Origin: Balneolaceae bacterium
Lineage (GTDB): Bacteria > Bacteroidota > Rhodothermia > Balneolales > Balneolaceae
NCBI GenBank assembly: GCA_017640605.1
Contig: JAEPQH010000001.1
Location: 310,001 to 374,000, forward strand
Length of the DNA stretch: 64,000 bases
Direction: 5' to 3'
Under the pieces are notes generated by a model. It was not told the origin of the DNA. It ran no database searches and saw nothing but the letters and a program-made list of their open reading frames with translations. Below, piece by piece: positions 17,582 to 29,078 of this stretch (position 1 is the first letter of the stretch; each line of letters starts with the position of its first letter). The position numbers and the translations under genes were made by a program.

Positions 17582-19090
17582 ATGCGAATCACAATATTCA
17601 TTATCTGCGTTTTATTTTTGTCCGCAGAATCAAGAGCTCAACAATCCATCGTCTCTGAAACAGTGATTGATGAATATGCCCTTAATTCAATCAATCTTTT
17701 TCGGGAATTACTTAGCATTCCCAACGATGCCAATAACCCGAGCGACATCGAAAAAAATATCCAATGGAGTGAACAACAATTCTCTAAGCGTGGATTTACT
17801 CTCACACGAATATCAACATCATCTCTTCCTTTATTGCTTGCAGAAAGAGAAATATCGGGTGCGAATAAAACCGTTCTCATTTACTTACAACTGGATGGGC
17901 AACCCGTAGACTCATCCCGCTGGATGCAAGACAATCCTTTTCAGCCCGTACTTAAAGCTGAGAACGAATCTGGAGAATGGGAGATCATAAGTTGGGATCG
18001 AATTGATGAATATAACCCGGATTGGCGGATTTTTGCCCGTTCGGCAAGCGACGCAAAAGGACCTGTAGCCGCTTTTCTTACTGCCCTCGATTTAGCTGAA
18101 CATGAAGGAATTGAACCAAACTATAACATCAAAGTTATCATGGATTTTGAAGAAGAACTTGGATCTCCTCCACTGCCTCAGGCAGTGCTAGATAACAGCG
18201 ATTTATTAGCGGCCGATATGCTGATCATTTTTGATGGCCCGAGCCACATTTCAGGAAACCCAACCTTAACTTTTGGAGCACGTGGAATAGCAACAATTCA
18301 GCTTACAACCTATGGGCCGGCAGTTGCTCAGCATAGCGGACATTTCGGTAATTACGCTCCAAATCCTGCATTTAGGTTAGCACGCTTACTTACATCGATG
18401 AAAGATGAAAATGGATTGGTTACAATTCCCGGTTTTTACGATGGTATTGAAATATCGTTCGAAGTTGAAGCTATTTTAAGAGCTGTTCCTGATAATCAAG
18501 AAGGAATTAAAGAGCGTCTGCAAATTGCAGAGACCGACAAAGTGGGTAGGTTTTATCAAGAAGCGATTCAATTCCCGTCGCTAAATGTGCGTGGGATGCA
18601 ATCCGGATGGATTAATGACGAAGTGCGAACCATAATACCCGGCTGGGCACGTGCCGAAATTGATGTACGCCTTGTACTTGAGTCTGATCCTGATCGGTTA
18701 CTTAATCTTATTAAAACGCATATTGAACAACAGGGTTATTTGGTACTCGACCGAGTTCCAACTAAAGAAGAGCGGTTAACTCATCCAAAAATTGCCACTT
18801 TTACCAGTAATGTTTCCTATCAATCATTCAGAACGCCTTTTGACTCTGAAGTTGGTCTTTGGTTGAGAAGAGCAATTCAAACTGCTTATAATCAAGAACC
18901 GGTAATGATCAGAATGAGCGGTGGATCAATCCCAATTTCACCTTTTGTGAACACGCTTAACCTACCGGCAGTAACTGTTCCTACCGTGAATAGAGATAAT
19001 AATCAGCATTCTCCCAATGAAAACCTTCGTTTGGGTAATTACCGAAATGCAATTAAGACGATGGTATATATATTAGCGGAAGAACTTTAA
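17582..19090 (+). CDS. Exported M20 family peptidase homologue with altered metal site
   Basis: The 502-residue protein has a cleavable signal peptide (IFIICVLFLSAESRAQ) and so acts in the envelope. M20 landmarks are present: LQLDGQPVDSSRW, FARSASDAKGP, MDFEEELGSPP, FDGPSH, QHSGHFGNYAPNPA and QHSPNENLRLGNY. In the first, the position normally held by a metal-binding histidine (H-x-D) is glutamine (Q103, codon CAA), while the aspartate is kept at D105. M20 enzymes are dizinc amino- or dipeptidases; here one ligand is changed, so activity is uncertain. The gene ends 2 bases before the convergent surE. Confidence 0.85.
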   Translation: MRITIFIICVLFLSAESRAQQSIVSETVIDEYALNSINLFRELLSIPNDANNPSDIEKNIQWSEQQFSKRGFTLTRISTSSLPLLLAEREISGANKTVLIYLQLDGQPVDSSRWMQDNPFQPVLKAENESGEWEIISWDRIDEYNPDWRIFARSASDAKGPVAAFLTALDLAEHEGIEPNYNIKVIMDFEEELGSPPLPQAVLDNSDLLAADMLIIFDGPSHISGNPTLTFGARGIATIQLTTYGPAVAQHSGHFGNYAPNPAFRLARLLTSMKDENGLVTIPGFYDGIEISFEVEAILRAVPDNQEGIKERLQIAETDKVGRFYQEAIQFPSLNVRGMQSGWINDEVRTIIPGWARAEIDVRLVLESDPDRLLNLIKTHIEQQGYLVLDRVPTKEERLTHPKIATFTSNVSYQSFRTPFDSEVGLWLRRAIQTAYNQEPVMIRMSGGSIPISPFVNTLNLPAVTVPTVNRDNNQHSPNENLRLGNYRNAIKTMVYILAEEL

Positions 19091-19092
19091 GA

Positions 19093-19857
19093 TTACTCAA
19101 AATCTTCATCTGCCAATTTTCGAAGCAAATCGTAATCGGTGAGATCGTACTGAATAGGTGTTACCGTTGCAAATCCTTCGTTTAACAAACGAATATCGGC
19201 ATCGGTACCGTCGTCAAGTAATTCAAACTTTCCGGTTAGCCAATAATATGGTCGACCAAAGGGGTCTTTTCTCGCTTCGTACTCTTCAACATAACGGCTA
19301 TCAGCCATACGAGCCCAACTTATTCCCTTAAATGGGCCTGCCGGAGCGTTCACATTCATTGTAACTCCTTTCGGGAGCCCTTTTTCCATAACCATTTTCA
19401 CTACCCGACGAGCTGCTTCTTGACAACCTGTAAGATCAGCATCATGGCCGTATTCAGTACAACTTACCGCAATACTTGGATAACCTAGCACCGTACCTTC
19501 AGTAGCTGCGCTAACCGTACCAGAATACAAAATATTTATACCTGCATTACTTCCGTGGTTTATCCCGCTTAGCACTAAATCAGGTTTTCGATCTAATAAT
19601 TGATCGTGTGCAAGTTTTACGCAATCAGCAGGAGTTCCATTTACCGAAATTCCTTCAAAACGATCCGCGATTTTTAGCTTTTGAGATCTGAGAGGTTCCT
19701 CAATAGTGATAGCATGCCCAACTGCACTTTGCTGGCGATCGGGTGCTGCAATAATCACATCTCCGAATTCAGCGGCGACTTCAGCCAATGCTTTGATTCC
19801 GTTACTAAAAATTCCATCGTCGTTACTTACCAGTATCAGTGGTTTTTTATCGCTCAT
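19093..19857 (-). CDS. surE: 5'/3'-nucleotidase SurE
   Basis: The 254-residue protein starts with LILVSNDDGIFSNGIKALAE, the metal-binding N-terminus of SurE, and has the family segments SGINHGSNAGINILYSGTVSAATEG and TPIQYDLTDY. SurE dephosphorylates nucleoside monophosphates and is linked to stationary-phase survival. It starts directly next to the panB stop with no spacer, and is the last gene of the menG-fabZ-panB-surE series. Confidence 0.95.
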   Translation of the reverse strand: MSDKKPLILVSNDDGIFSNGIKALAEVAAEFGDVIIAAPDRQQSAVGHAITIEEPLRSQKLKIADRFEGISVNGTPADCVKLAHDQLLDRKPDLVLSGINHGSNAGINILYSGTVSAATEGTVLGYPSIAVSCTEYGHDADLTGCQEAARRVVKMVMEKGLPKGVTMNVNAPAGPFKGISWARMADSRYVEEYEARKDPFGRPYYWLTGKFELLDDGTDADIRLLNEGFATVTPIQYDLTDYDLLRKLADEDFE

Positions 19858-20688
19858 TTAAGCTCCGTATTGCTCGTCTTGATTTGGAAAATCTTTGTCT
19901 TTTACGTCTTTGATGTACTGTTGAACTGCGCCGGTCATTATAGAATGGATATCGGCGTACCTGCGAAGAAATCTTGGATTAAATCCTTTATTCATCCCAA
20001 GCATATCATGAACCACCAACACTTGTCCATCACAATCAATTCCGGCTCCAATACCAATAGTTGGAATGCTCAATTCAGCTGTAACTTTTGCAGCGAGTTT
20101 TGCAGGAATTTTTTCCAAAACAATCGCAAAACAACCTGCTTCTTCTAATAGCTTAGCATCTGCGATTAATGAATCTGCTTCTTCCTCTTCCTGAGCTCTA
20201 ACCTTATAAGTTCCAAATTTATAGATGCTTTGCGGAGTAAGCCCTAAATGTCCCATTACCGGAATTCCTGCATCTACAATTTTTTTTACTGTATTAGTGA
20301 TGGGCTTACCACCTTCAAGTTTTACGGCATGTGCCCCGGCTTCCTTCATCATACGCCCGGCAGAAATCAGCGCTTCTTTTGGAGTAACCTGATAACTCAT
20401 AAACGGTAAATCAGCAATTACAAGGGCTCTTTTCACTCCACGCACTACACACGAAGTATGGTAAATCATATGATCGAGTGTCATCGGAACGGTAGTTTCA
20501 TGACCAGCCATCACATTGCTGGCAGAATCGCCAACCAATATGATATCAATTCCTGCCTGATCGACGATCTGGGCCATCGTAAAATCGTAAGCAGTAAGCA
20601 TCGAGATTTTCTCACCCCGATGCTTCATTTCTACCACGGTTTGTGTTGTAATTTTAGCCGGTTTATTCGATCCCGTTTGTGTGCTCAT
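19858..20688 (-). CDS. panB: Ketopantoate hydroxymethyltransferase
   Basis: The 276-residue protein has [50 protein letters not shown] and [24 protein letters not shown], all PanB signatures. It adds a hydroxymethyl group from methylene-tetrahydrofolate to 2-ketoisovalerate in pantothenate synthesis, which feeds CoaBC. The first base of its start codon overlaps the last base of fabZ, indicating coupled translation. Confidence 0.97.
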   Translation of the reverse strand: MSTQTGSNKPAKITTQTVVEMKHRGEKISMLTAYDFTMAQIVDQAGIDIILVGDSASNVMAGHETTVPMTLDHMIYHTSCVVRGVKRALVIADLPFMSYQVTPKEALISAGRMMKEAGAHAVKLEGGKPITNTVKKIVDAGIPVMGHLGLTPQSIYKFGTYKVRAQEEEEADSLIADAKLLEEAGCFAIVLEKIPAKLAAKVTAELSIPTIGIGAGIDCDGQVLVVHDMLGMNKGFNPRFLRRYADIHSIMTGAVQQYIKDVKDKDFPNQDEQYGA

Positions 20689-21122
20689 TATCCTTCCTTC
20701 GGTACAATCGCTGCTGAAGCTTCAAGCTCGCAAGCTATTTCTCCATCCACAGTTGCTTTACCAATCATAGTCACAAAATTGCGACGCATGGAACCTAATT
20801 CTACTTCAAGTTTCAATTGATCGCCTGGAACTACTTGTCTGCGAAATTTGCAGTTTTTAATTCCGGTGAACACCATCAGATTTTTTTCCGGATCTTCAAC
20901 TTTTTGCTGCATCAAAAGGATTGCACCGGCCTGTGCCAATGCTTCAACCTGCAGTACACCCGGCATAATTGGAGCTCCCGGAAAATGCCCGTTAAAAAAC
21001 TCTTCGTTCACGGTAACATTTTTAATTGCGATGATTTTTTCTTCTTCTAAATCCAGTACCCGATCAACCAATAAAAATGGATACCTGTGCGGTATCACTT
21101 TCTTAATTTCTTCTATTTGCAT
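20688..21122 (-). CDS. fabZ: 3-hydroxyacyl-ACP dehydratase
   Basis: The 144-residue hot-dog protein has [19 protein letters not shown] with the catalytic histidine (H46) and the acid E60 in VLQVEALAQ. It dehydrates 3-hydroxyacyl-ACP in fatty acid elongation. In many Bacteroidota FabZ is fused to LpxC; here it stands alone, which fits a more distant lineage. It follows menG by 39 bases and overlaps panB by one base. Confidence 0.95.
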   Translation of the reverse strand: MQIEEIKKVIPHRYPFLLVDRVLDLEEEKIIAIKNVTVNEEFFNGHFPGAPIMPGVLQVEALAQAGAILLMQQKVEDPEKNLMVFTGIKNCKFRRQVVPGDQLKLEVELGSMRRNFVTMIGKATVDGEIACELEASAAIVPKEG

Positions 21123-21161
21123 GAGTTAATTTGTCTTTTTGTTGTTGTGTCGAATATACAA

Positions 21162-21851
21162 TTATTGCACTAATCCTACATAAATGTATGCAATACCGCC
21201 TGTTAAGCGAACAGCACGATAATCGATGAATGAGTTTGCTTCTTCCATCAATTTTAAAAAGTTCTTGCCGGCCGGAAATGTTGCGCTTGTTCTGGGTAAA
21301 TAGGTATAAGCTTCTCGATTTCCACTTAACCAGCCACCCACTGCCGGCATAATGTGTTGGCTGTATAATTCGTAAGGAAACTTCATCAAGCCTTTGGGTT
21401 GTCCAAATTCCAGAACCACCACTCTACCACCGGGTTTTACAACTCGTGCCATTTCTTTAAGAGCTGTTACCGGTTCATCCACATTTCTAATTCCGAAAGA
21501 AATACTGGCTATATCAAATCGATTATCTTCGTAGGGAAGATCCATGGCATCTGCCACTTCAAAATCAATTTCCAAACCTTTTTTTGCGGCTTTATCGGGA
21601 GCGGGCTCAATCATAGGGGCACAAAAATCGGTGCCCATCACATATCCTTCTTTTCCAACGGCTTTTTTAAATTCAATGGCAAGATCTCCCGTTCCTGTGG
21701 CACAGTCTAAAACGTGATCGCCCTTTTTGGCTTTACTTTCTTTAATGGCTTTAGCCCGCCAAGCATGATGCACTCCAAACGATAACACGGTATTAATGCG
21801 ATCGTAATCGCTGGCGATGTCTGCAAACATCGATCGTACTTTTTCACTCAT
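21162..21851 (-). CDS. menG: Demethylmenaquinone methyltransferase
   Basis: The 229-residue protein has the UbiE/MenG motifs MFADIASDYDRINTVLSFGVHHAWR, DCATGTGDLAIE and SFGIRNVDEPVTALKEMARVVKPGGRVVVLEFG. It methylates demethylmenaquinone using SAM, the last step of menaquinone synthesis, and so supplies the acceptor for succinate dehydrogenase. A ubiquinone role is unlikely in this lineage. It is followed on the same strand by fabZ, panB and surE. Confidence 0.93.
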   Translation of the reverse strand: MSEKVRSMFADIASDYDRINTVLSFGVHHAWRAKAIKESKAKKGDHVLDCATGTGDLAIEFKKAVGKEGYVMGTDFCAPMIEPAPDKAAKKGLEIDFEVADAMDLPYEDNRFDIASISFGIRNVDEPVTALKEMARVVKPGGRVVVLEFGQPKGLMKFPYELYSQHIMPAVGGWLSGNREAYTYLPRTSATFPAGKNFLKLMEEANSFIDYRAVRLTGGIAYIYVGLVQ

Positions 21852-21944
21852 AAATCTTGTTACTTTTTGGTGTGCTAACCAATCTGTGCTGAAAATGGTT
21901 CTTAATGATTCGAAAGATACAGTTATTTGAATCCAGTAGATGAA

Positions 21945-22583
21945 TTATTTGTCCCAGACTAAATCACTTTTTGGTAAATGATCCACTCTATGTAGTTCAA
22001 TTGCTCTAAATACACCTTCATGCCAAGCAAGATGATTGATGGCTCCATTCTGATGCTTTATCTGATGCATATTTTTTAGTCCAATTCCCAATAATCCTGC
22101 TAATAAAATGCGGATTAATCTGCCATGAATAACAACTGCTATGTTATTGTGTTGGGATTCTTTAGCAAGTTTTTTTAAAAAATCACCCGATCGAGTAAAT
22201 ACTTCATCCGGTGACTCTCCGCCCGGAACTTGTACATGCGTATCCCCGGCTTTCCATTTGCTTTGGATGTCTTTGATTTGATCAATCACATCATCAAAAG
22301 GTTGACCCTCCCATTCCCCGAAATCCATTTCATCAAGAGCTGAATAGCTTTCAATAGCAATACTTTTGAGCTTACTAAGCGGTTCTGCCGACTCTTTAGC
22401 CCTGAGTAAACTACTGGTAATAATTTCAGAAATAGCTACATCCTGTAAGGCTTCAGCAACATATTCAGCTTGATTTCTACCTGTTTCATTTAATGGAGCA
22501 TTTATTCCTCTGCCCTGTAATTTTTTAGTTTTGTTGAATTCTGTTTCTCCATGACGAATTAGATAGAAGTGCTTAGTACTCAC
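21945..22583 (-). CDS. Histidine phosphatase family protein
   Basis: The 212-residue protein has the phosphoglycerate-mutase-like signature FYLIRHGETEFNKTKKLQGRGINAPLNETG and a second histidine in VVIHGRLIRILL. The glutamate in DEMDFGEWEG supports a phosphatase rather than a mutase. Substrates in this superfamily vary (sugar phosphates, alpha-ribazole phosphate), and cannot be told here. Its start overlaps the end of the upstream membrane protein gene by 4 bases. Confidence 0.88.
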   Translation of the reverse strand: MSTKHFYLIRHGETEFNKTKKLQGRGINAPLNETGRNQAEYVAEALQDVAISEIITSSLLRAKESAEPLSKLKSIAIESYSALDEMDFGEWEGQPFDDVIDQIKDIQSKWKAGDTHVQVPGGESPDEVFTRSGDFLKKLAKESQHNNIAVVIHGRLIRILLAGLLGIGLKNMHQIKHQNGAINHLAWHEGVFRAIELHRVDHLPKSDLVWDK

Positions 22584-23251
22584 TTTTTCTTTCTGATTTT
22601 ATGATAATTTTGAAGCCGGATAAGCTCATCCTGCATCTCGTTGATGTTTTTAGTTAATATGCCCTCACTCAACCCATAGCGGATAAGCAACATATTTAGA
22701 ATCCGATCTTGTCGGTCTACTCCTTTTTGGCGTTTACTAGCAATAAATTTCAGTAATAAGCGGAGTAACCCAACTTTAAATACAAACACCAATCCAACAC
22801 CATACCAAACTGCTGCCATTCCCGACGGTACAAAGGGTAAAGTACCATCAAGGTTAAATGAAATACCAATCAGCAACAGAGCCGACACTCCATATAAAAA
22901 ACTATCGTTGGAAAAAGTTTGTATTAACCGGGATGCCCAAACGGATGTAAAAGCAGGCGTATTTGAATAAAATACCAGATAGAAAAGCACCGCAAGAGTA
23001 AATGCAAACAAAGGAGCTAAACTTAAATAAAGCAGAACGAAATACAGAAGTAATGCTAAAGAATCGGGGCTTACCACCCATGCATCTGCTTGTTGAATGA
23101 TTCGTTCAAGACGTACTTTTTTTAGTAAACCCGGCACATATTCTTCGATTTGATTTCGAGTGATGTGATACCAATTTCCATTCGAAGTAGAAATACCATC
23201 CGGCATCTCCAACATTTGCCAATTCGAGCGACCAACTTTGCGTGCATTCAT
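22580..23251 (-). CDS. Hypothetical multi-pass membrane protein
   Basis: The 223-residue protein, from ATG at 23251, has a soluble N-terminus of about 65 residues (WQMLEMPDGISTSNGNWYHITRNQIEEY) and then four hydrophobic helices, followed by a charged C-terminal helix (MLLIRYGLSEGILTKNINEMQDELIRLQ) that may be a coiled coil. I recognise no family. It overlaps the phosphatase gene by 4 bases and follows comF by 31 bases. A GTG at 23269 is an alternative start. Confidence 0.7.
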   Translation of the reverse strand: MNARKVGRSNWQMLEMPDGISTSNGNWYHITRNQIEEYVPGLLKKVRLERIIQQADAWVVSPDSLALLLYFVLLYLSLAPLFAFTLAVLFYLVFYSNTPAFTSVWASRLIQTFSNDSFLYGVSALLLIGISFNLDGTLPFVPSGMAAVWYGVGLVFVFKVGLLRLLLKFIASKRQKGVDRQDRILNMLLIRYGLSEGILTKNINEMQDELIRLQNYHKIRKKK

Positions 23252-23282
23252 GCTCCAAATATAGAACACTCTTAGTTAAGGT

Positions 23283-23939
23283 TCATGCCTGAGCTACAGT
23301 TGCAATTCCTATTTTTTGAGCTCCGGCTTTTCGCAGGGTTTCTGCAAGTTCAAATGTGGTTGCACCGGTGGTAAATACGTCATCTATGATCAGACAGGCT
23401 TTGTTTTTAATCTTGTTGCGATCACTTATCGAAAAAGCATCGGCAACATTAATATTTCTTTTCTCGAGAGTAAAACCCGTCTGCGTTTCGGTAAATTTTA
23501 CTCGGTTTACAATGTTTTCATCAATCAGAGATAATCGGGTACTTTTACTCACCCCTACCGCAATTTTTCTCGCTTGGTTATATCCTCTTTTCTTTTTCTT
23601 TTTTTGATGAAGAGGAACCGGGATAATTAGCCACTTTTGCTTACTCAAAAGTTTACGCTTACGCATTGCTGTGCCTAATGCTTTCCCCAAATCAATACCT
23701 ACTCCGCTAAGTTGATTGTACTTTAAATCGTGCAATAAATCCTGCAGAAAACCACCTTTATCAAAATTCCACATTGCGTATTGAAAGGAAATGAATTCGG
23801 GCAAAAAAATATCGGATGTTGTTTTACCGGCAGATAATTTGGTGTATTCAAACTTGGACTTCAAACAGGTTGAGCACAAAAATTCTGACGTGTCGGGTAA
23901 TTGAAGCCCGCAAAGTTCACAAACATGAGGAAATAACAC
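23283..23939 (-). CDS. comF: ComF family phosphoribosyltransferase-like protein
   Basis: The 218-residue protein has an N-terminal zinc-finger-like CELCGLQL...CSTC, the KKRGYNQA segment and the PRPP-binding ACLIIDDVFTTGATTFELAE. ComF/GntX proteins take part in DNA uptake in naturally competent bacteria, with a still unclear biochemical role. GTG at 23939 is used because no ATG precedes the zinc finger before an in-frame stop at 24027-24029; the true start might be a rarer codon further up, as the frame stays open there. Confidence 0.88.
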   Translation of the reverse strand: MLFPHVCELCGLQLPDTSEFLCSTCLKSKFEYTKLSAGKTTSDIFLPEFISFQYAMWNFDKGGFLQDLLHDLKYNQLSGVGIDLGKALGTAMRKRKLLSKQKWLIIPVPLHQKKKKKRGYNQARKIAVGVSKSTRLSLIDENIVNRVKFTETQTGFTLEKRNINVADAFSISDRNKIKNKACLIIDDVFTTGATTFELAETLRKAGAQKIGIATVAQA

Positions 23940-24072
23940 CTCTCTGATTCCACCTGTTATGTCGTTAAATTTTAAAATATCCCCAATTTTAATTTTCTCT
24001 TTGCTTTTGCTGAATGCTTTAATTACTTAGTTTGCTAGCAAAATTACAACGCCGAAATTTACGCTGTACCCT

Positions 24073-25188
24073 ATGTCGCTTGGGAAAGATTTAGCTGCCA
24101 AAAGAAAACAATTAGGTCTCACATTAGAGGAGATTCAAGGACAGATTAAAATCCCAACACATATAATTGCTTCAATCGAAGATGATTCGATTTTCGAACA
24201 AATCGAAACGAACAAAACCTACACCCGAAGTTTTGTGCGCTCATACGCGAAAGCTTTGGGAATACACGATCAGGCAATCGTAGATGCTTTAGATTCTATT
24301 GAAGCTGGTTTATACACCCCGGGCACTTTATTGGATGACGATCTTGCACTAACTGCCGAAGAAGCTGCAGAAAGTGATGAGAGTCCGGTTACATCTGATG
24401 AGTCAGAAATCATTCTTCAAAAGCCCAACATTGAAGAAAAAGACCCAAAACCAACACCTACCGTTGAGAATGTAAACTGGGCAGATTTGGGTAAACGATT
24501 TAATGCACCCACTGCAAGTACAAAAATTATCCTTCCTGCTGTTATTGCATTGGTAATCATAATTTTAGCGATTTTAATATTTATTTATCGGGCACCCATT
24601 ATGGGCTTATTTTCGGAAGATGAACCGATTGAAAATGCAGAAGCTATTATCGAAAGTGAGAATGAACCATTAACTAATAATGCTCTGATTGATACCACTG
24701 CATTAAGTCCAACCGAAATGGTGGATGAAGAGGCGATCACCCAATCTATTCCTGAGGAAACTCAAAACGATGACGAAACCGAAGATGCTGCACCACAAGG
24801 GCCAAGAGCAGTAAACCTGCCTTTCAACCAATCACTTACCGATACCCTTACTATCACAGTATACGCGGCATTCGATAAATTAGAACCTGTAAGGGTTACT
24901 TCGGATTTTAATTGGAGAACGAATCCATTTTGGATGGAGCAAGGTCAAGCGTTCAATTTCAATTTTGTTGATACCGTATTAGTACGCGGACAATATTCCC
25001 GTATGTTGTTAATGTTTAACGGCCATGTTATCGATGAACCTTTCGAGAATTATTACGATGAATCGTTCGACTCGATAATGCTAACTCGATCCATTCTCGG
25101 TGATCAAAAGTACTTCGTTCAGCCAAACGCTACCTTCCCAAATCAGGTTAGTCCACCGGATAGCTTAGTTTTTCCACTGTCGAATTAA
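24073..25188 (+). CDS. RodZ-like membrane protein with N-terminal helix-turn-helix
   Basis: The 371-residue protein starts with an HTH_25 domain (LAAKRKQLGLTLEEIQGQIKIPTHIIASIEDD...YTRSFVRSYAKALG), then has an acidic linker, one membrane helix at about residues 155-175 (ILPAVIALVIIILAILIFIY), a second acidic linker, and a periplasmic C-terminal domain of DUF4115-like size (LTITVYAAFDKLEPVRVTSDFNWR). This is the layout of RodZ, which links MreB to the cell-wall machinery. It stands 12 bases before ligA. Sequence similarity beyond the HTH is weak, so the cytoskeletal role is inferred. Confidence 0.78.
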   Translation: MSLGKDLAAKRKQLGLTLEEIQGQIKIPTHIIASIEDDSIFEQIETNKTYTRSFVRSYAKALGIHDQAIVDALDSIEAGLYTPGTLLDDDLALTAEEAAESDESPVTSDESEIILQKPNIEEKDPKPTPTVENVNWADLGKRFNAPTASTKIILPAVIALVIIILAILIFIYRAPIMGLFSEDEPIENAEAIIESENEPLTNNALIDTTALSPTEMVDEEAITQSIPEETQNDDETEDAAPQGPRAVNLPFNQSLTDTLTITVYAAFDKLEPVRVTSDFNWRTNPFWMEQGQAFNFNFVDTVLVRGQYSRMLLMFNGHVIDEPFENYYDESFDSIMLTRSILGDQKYFVQPNATFPNQVSPPDSLVFPLSN

Positions 25189-25194
25189 TCCTAA

Positions 25195-27210
<2,016 letters not shown>

Positions 27211-27349
27211 ATTTGATTCGTGCAAAGCTTTAAACAAAGCGATTCCAGTTAATGATTTTCGTTCTACAGAATCTATAACATCGCATATCAGGATTCTTAA
27301 TTCCATTCTGAATTGTCTATCTTCCGACAATCGTAAATTTTAGTGTACC

Positions 27350-28564
27350 ATGGACATCAATCCTCTTGATACTGAACAGATTGGGTTAAAAACGCTCGAA
27401 AAACATCTCATTCGTACCCGAAGTGAAGTTTCTCTTAAAATTGGAATTCCTCGCGAGCACTCAAATGATGAGCGTCGAGTATGTTTAACTCCGGGTGGCG
27501 TAGCCATTTTAAAAGCAAACGGGCATGAGATATTCATCGAAAAAGGTGCGGGTGATGAAGCCAAATTCACAGATCGAGATTATGCTAATTCAGGTGCAGA
27601 AATTGCATTTAGTACCGAAGATGTATTCAAAAAATCTGAATTGATCTTAAAAGTTGCTCCACTTAGTGATGATGAAATCGAGTATTTGCAACCTAATCAA
27701 TCGATTATTTCAGCCCTTCACCTCGGTAATCAAAAGCCGGAATATTTTGAAGCCTTAACTAAAAAATCGATCACTGGGATCGGTTACGAATTCATTAGAG
27801 GTGCAGATGGTGAGTTTCCGATCGTAAGAATGATGCATGAAATTACCGGTTCAATGTCGGTACAAATCGCTGCGCATTACATGGAAAACCTGAGTGGTGG
27901 TCAGGGAGTAATGCTTGGTGGAATTTCAGGAGTACCACCCGCAACCGTAGTAATTTTAGGAGCCGGAATTACTGCCGAGTATGCCGCTCGAACTGCGTTG
28001 GGCTACGGTGCACAAGTTTTTGTAATGGATAACGATTTGGCTGCACTTCGTCGACTAGAAAATGACTTGGATCGAAGAATCATTACCGCAGTGGCAAATA
28101 CCCAATATCTCAGCCATGCTTTAAAATTTACCGATGTTATTATTGGAGCAGTGATGGCCGAGGGCGATCGATCACCTTGTTTGGTTACCAACGAAATGGT
28201 AGCAAGCATGAAAGCCGGGAGTGTAATAGTAGACACCGTAATTGATCAAGGTGGATGTATCGCAACAAGCAGACCAACTACGCATTCGAACCCAATTTTT
28301 CTAGCGCATGATGTTACTCATTATTGCGTGCCGAACATTCCTTCCAACGTTGCCCGAACAGCGACTAATGCTTTAAACAATGTGTTGGTGCCTTATGTGC
28401 TGGCAATCGGGGAAGCAGGAGGAATTAAGGAATGTTTATGGGATAATGTTGCTCTAAGAAATGGTACTTATGTGTATAAGAATCATCTTACCAAAAAATC
28501 CCTTAGTAAGATGTTCGAAATGCCCTATCGAGAAATCGAAATGTTGATAGCTTCTCAAATTTAG
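27350..28564 (+). CDS. ald: Alanine dehydrogenase
   Basis: The 404-residue protein has the AlaDH/PNT N-terminal domain (KIGIPREHSNDERRVCLTPGGVAIL, GAGDEAKFTD) and the Rossmann segment ATVVILGAGITAEYAARTALGYGAQVFVMDNDL, then MKAGSVIVDTVIDQGGCIATSRPTTH. It interconverts alanine and pyruvate plus ammonium with NAD+. The roughly 30 extra N-terminal residues are common in the Bacteroidota form. A transhydrogenase alpha subunit is less likely because no membrane part or beta partner is present. Confidence 0.88.
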   Translation: MDINPLDTEQIGLKTLEKHLIRTRSEVSLKIGIPREHSNDERRVCLTPGGVAILKANGHEIFIEKGAGDEAKFTDRDYANSGAEIAFSTEDVFKKSELILKVAPLSDDEIEYLQPNQSIISALHLGNQKPEYFEALTKKSITGIGYEFIRGADGEFPIVRMMHEITGSMSVQIAAHYMENLSGGQGVMLGGISGVPPATVVILGAGITAEYAARTALGYGAQVFVMDNDLAALRRLENDLDRRIITAVANTQYLSHALKFTDVIIGAVMAEGDRSPCLVTNEMVASMKAGSVIVDTVIDQGGCIATSRPTTHSNPIFLAHDVTHYCVPNIPSNVARTATNALNNVLVPYVLAIGEAGGIKECLWDNVALRNGTYVYKNHLTKKSLSKMFEMPYREIEMLIASQI

Positions 28565-28589
28565 ATCTTTTTCAAACCATTTTTGAACT

Positions 28590-28955
28590 ATGAGCGAGTT
28601 ATCACCTTCGAATTTTAAGCGCATTAGTATGATTAATTGGGTACTCAGCCTACCATTAATTGTATTGTTTGCCTGGCCCTACTATTACGCCGCTAAATTG
28701 GTTGGAATGGGAGAAGCTCTGCGTTATTTAGGAGCATTTATATTTTCACTTCCATTTACGCTCACCATTATTCATGGACACGTTACAATGGCTCTTGGTT
28801 CCTTCCATCGCTTAAACTACTACCAATGGCTTACCGAGCGCCCTTTCAGTTTCGGTTTGTTCTATAATGATCTACTTATCAGTACGCGATTTCGACTAAT
28901 TTTACTAATCGTTAGCTTGATTTTTCTGCCTGTCGGGTATTTGATTTCTATTTAG
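28590..28955 (+). CDS. Hypothetical membrane protein
   Basis: The 121-residue protein has three hydrophobic segments (WVLSLPLIVLFAWPYYYAA, LGAFIFSLPFTLTIIHGHVTMALG, LILLIVSLIFLPVGYLISI). It contains no motif I recognise. It starts 25 bases after ald on the same strand, so the two may share a transcript. A REP-type repeat begins 23 bases after its stop. Confidence 0.65.
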   Translation: MSELSPSNFKRISMINWVLSLPLIVLFAWPYYYAAKLVGMGEALRYLGAFIFSLPFTLTIIHGHVTMALGSFHRLNYYQWLTERPFSFGLFYNDLLISTRFRLILLIVSLIFLPVGYLISI

Positions 28956-28977
28956 ACGTAAATTTGCATGAACACCC

Positions 28978-29078
28978 AGAGCTAAAGCTCTTTCTTGCTT
29001 ATGGCCTCGCTAGATTTGCAAACTTTGAATCCTAATTACTTTCAACCTCAGTCATAAACAAGCAGGGACTTTAGTCCC
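28978..29078. repeat. REP-like element, copy 1 (two palindromes)
   Basis: The element has two hairpins on either side of about 73 bases: AGAGCTAAAGCTCT at 28978-28991 and GGGACTTTAGTCCC at 29065-29078. The linker carries TTTGCAAACTTTGAATC and TTTCAACCT-n-GTCATAAACAAGCA, shared with the other two copies. The second hairpin overlaps the stop codon of the adjacent transposase gene (29071-29073). Such paired palindromes next to a Y1 transposase are typical of REP/RAYT systems. Confidence 0.85.
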
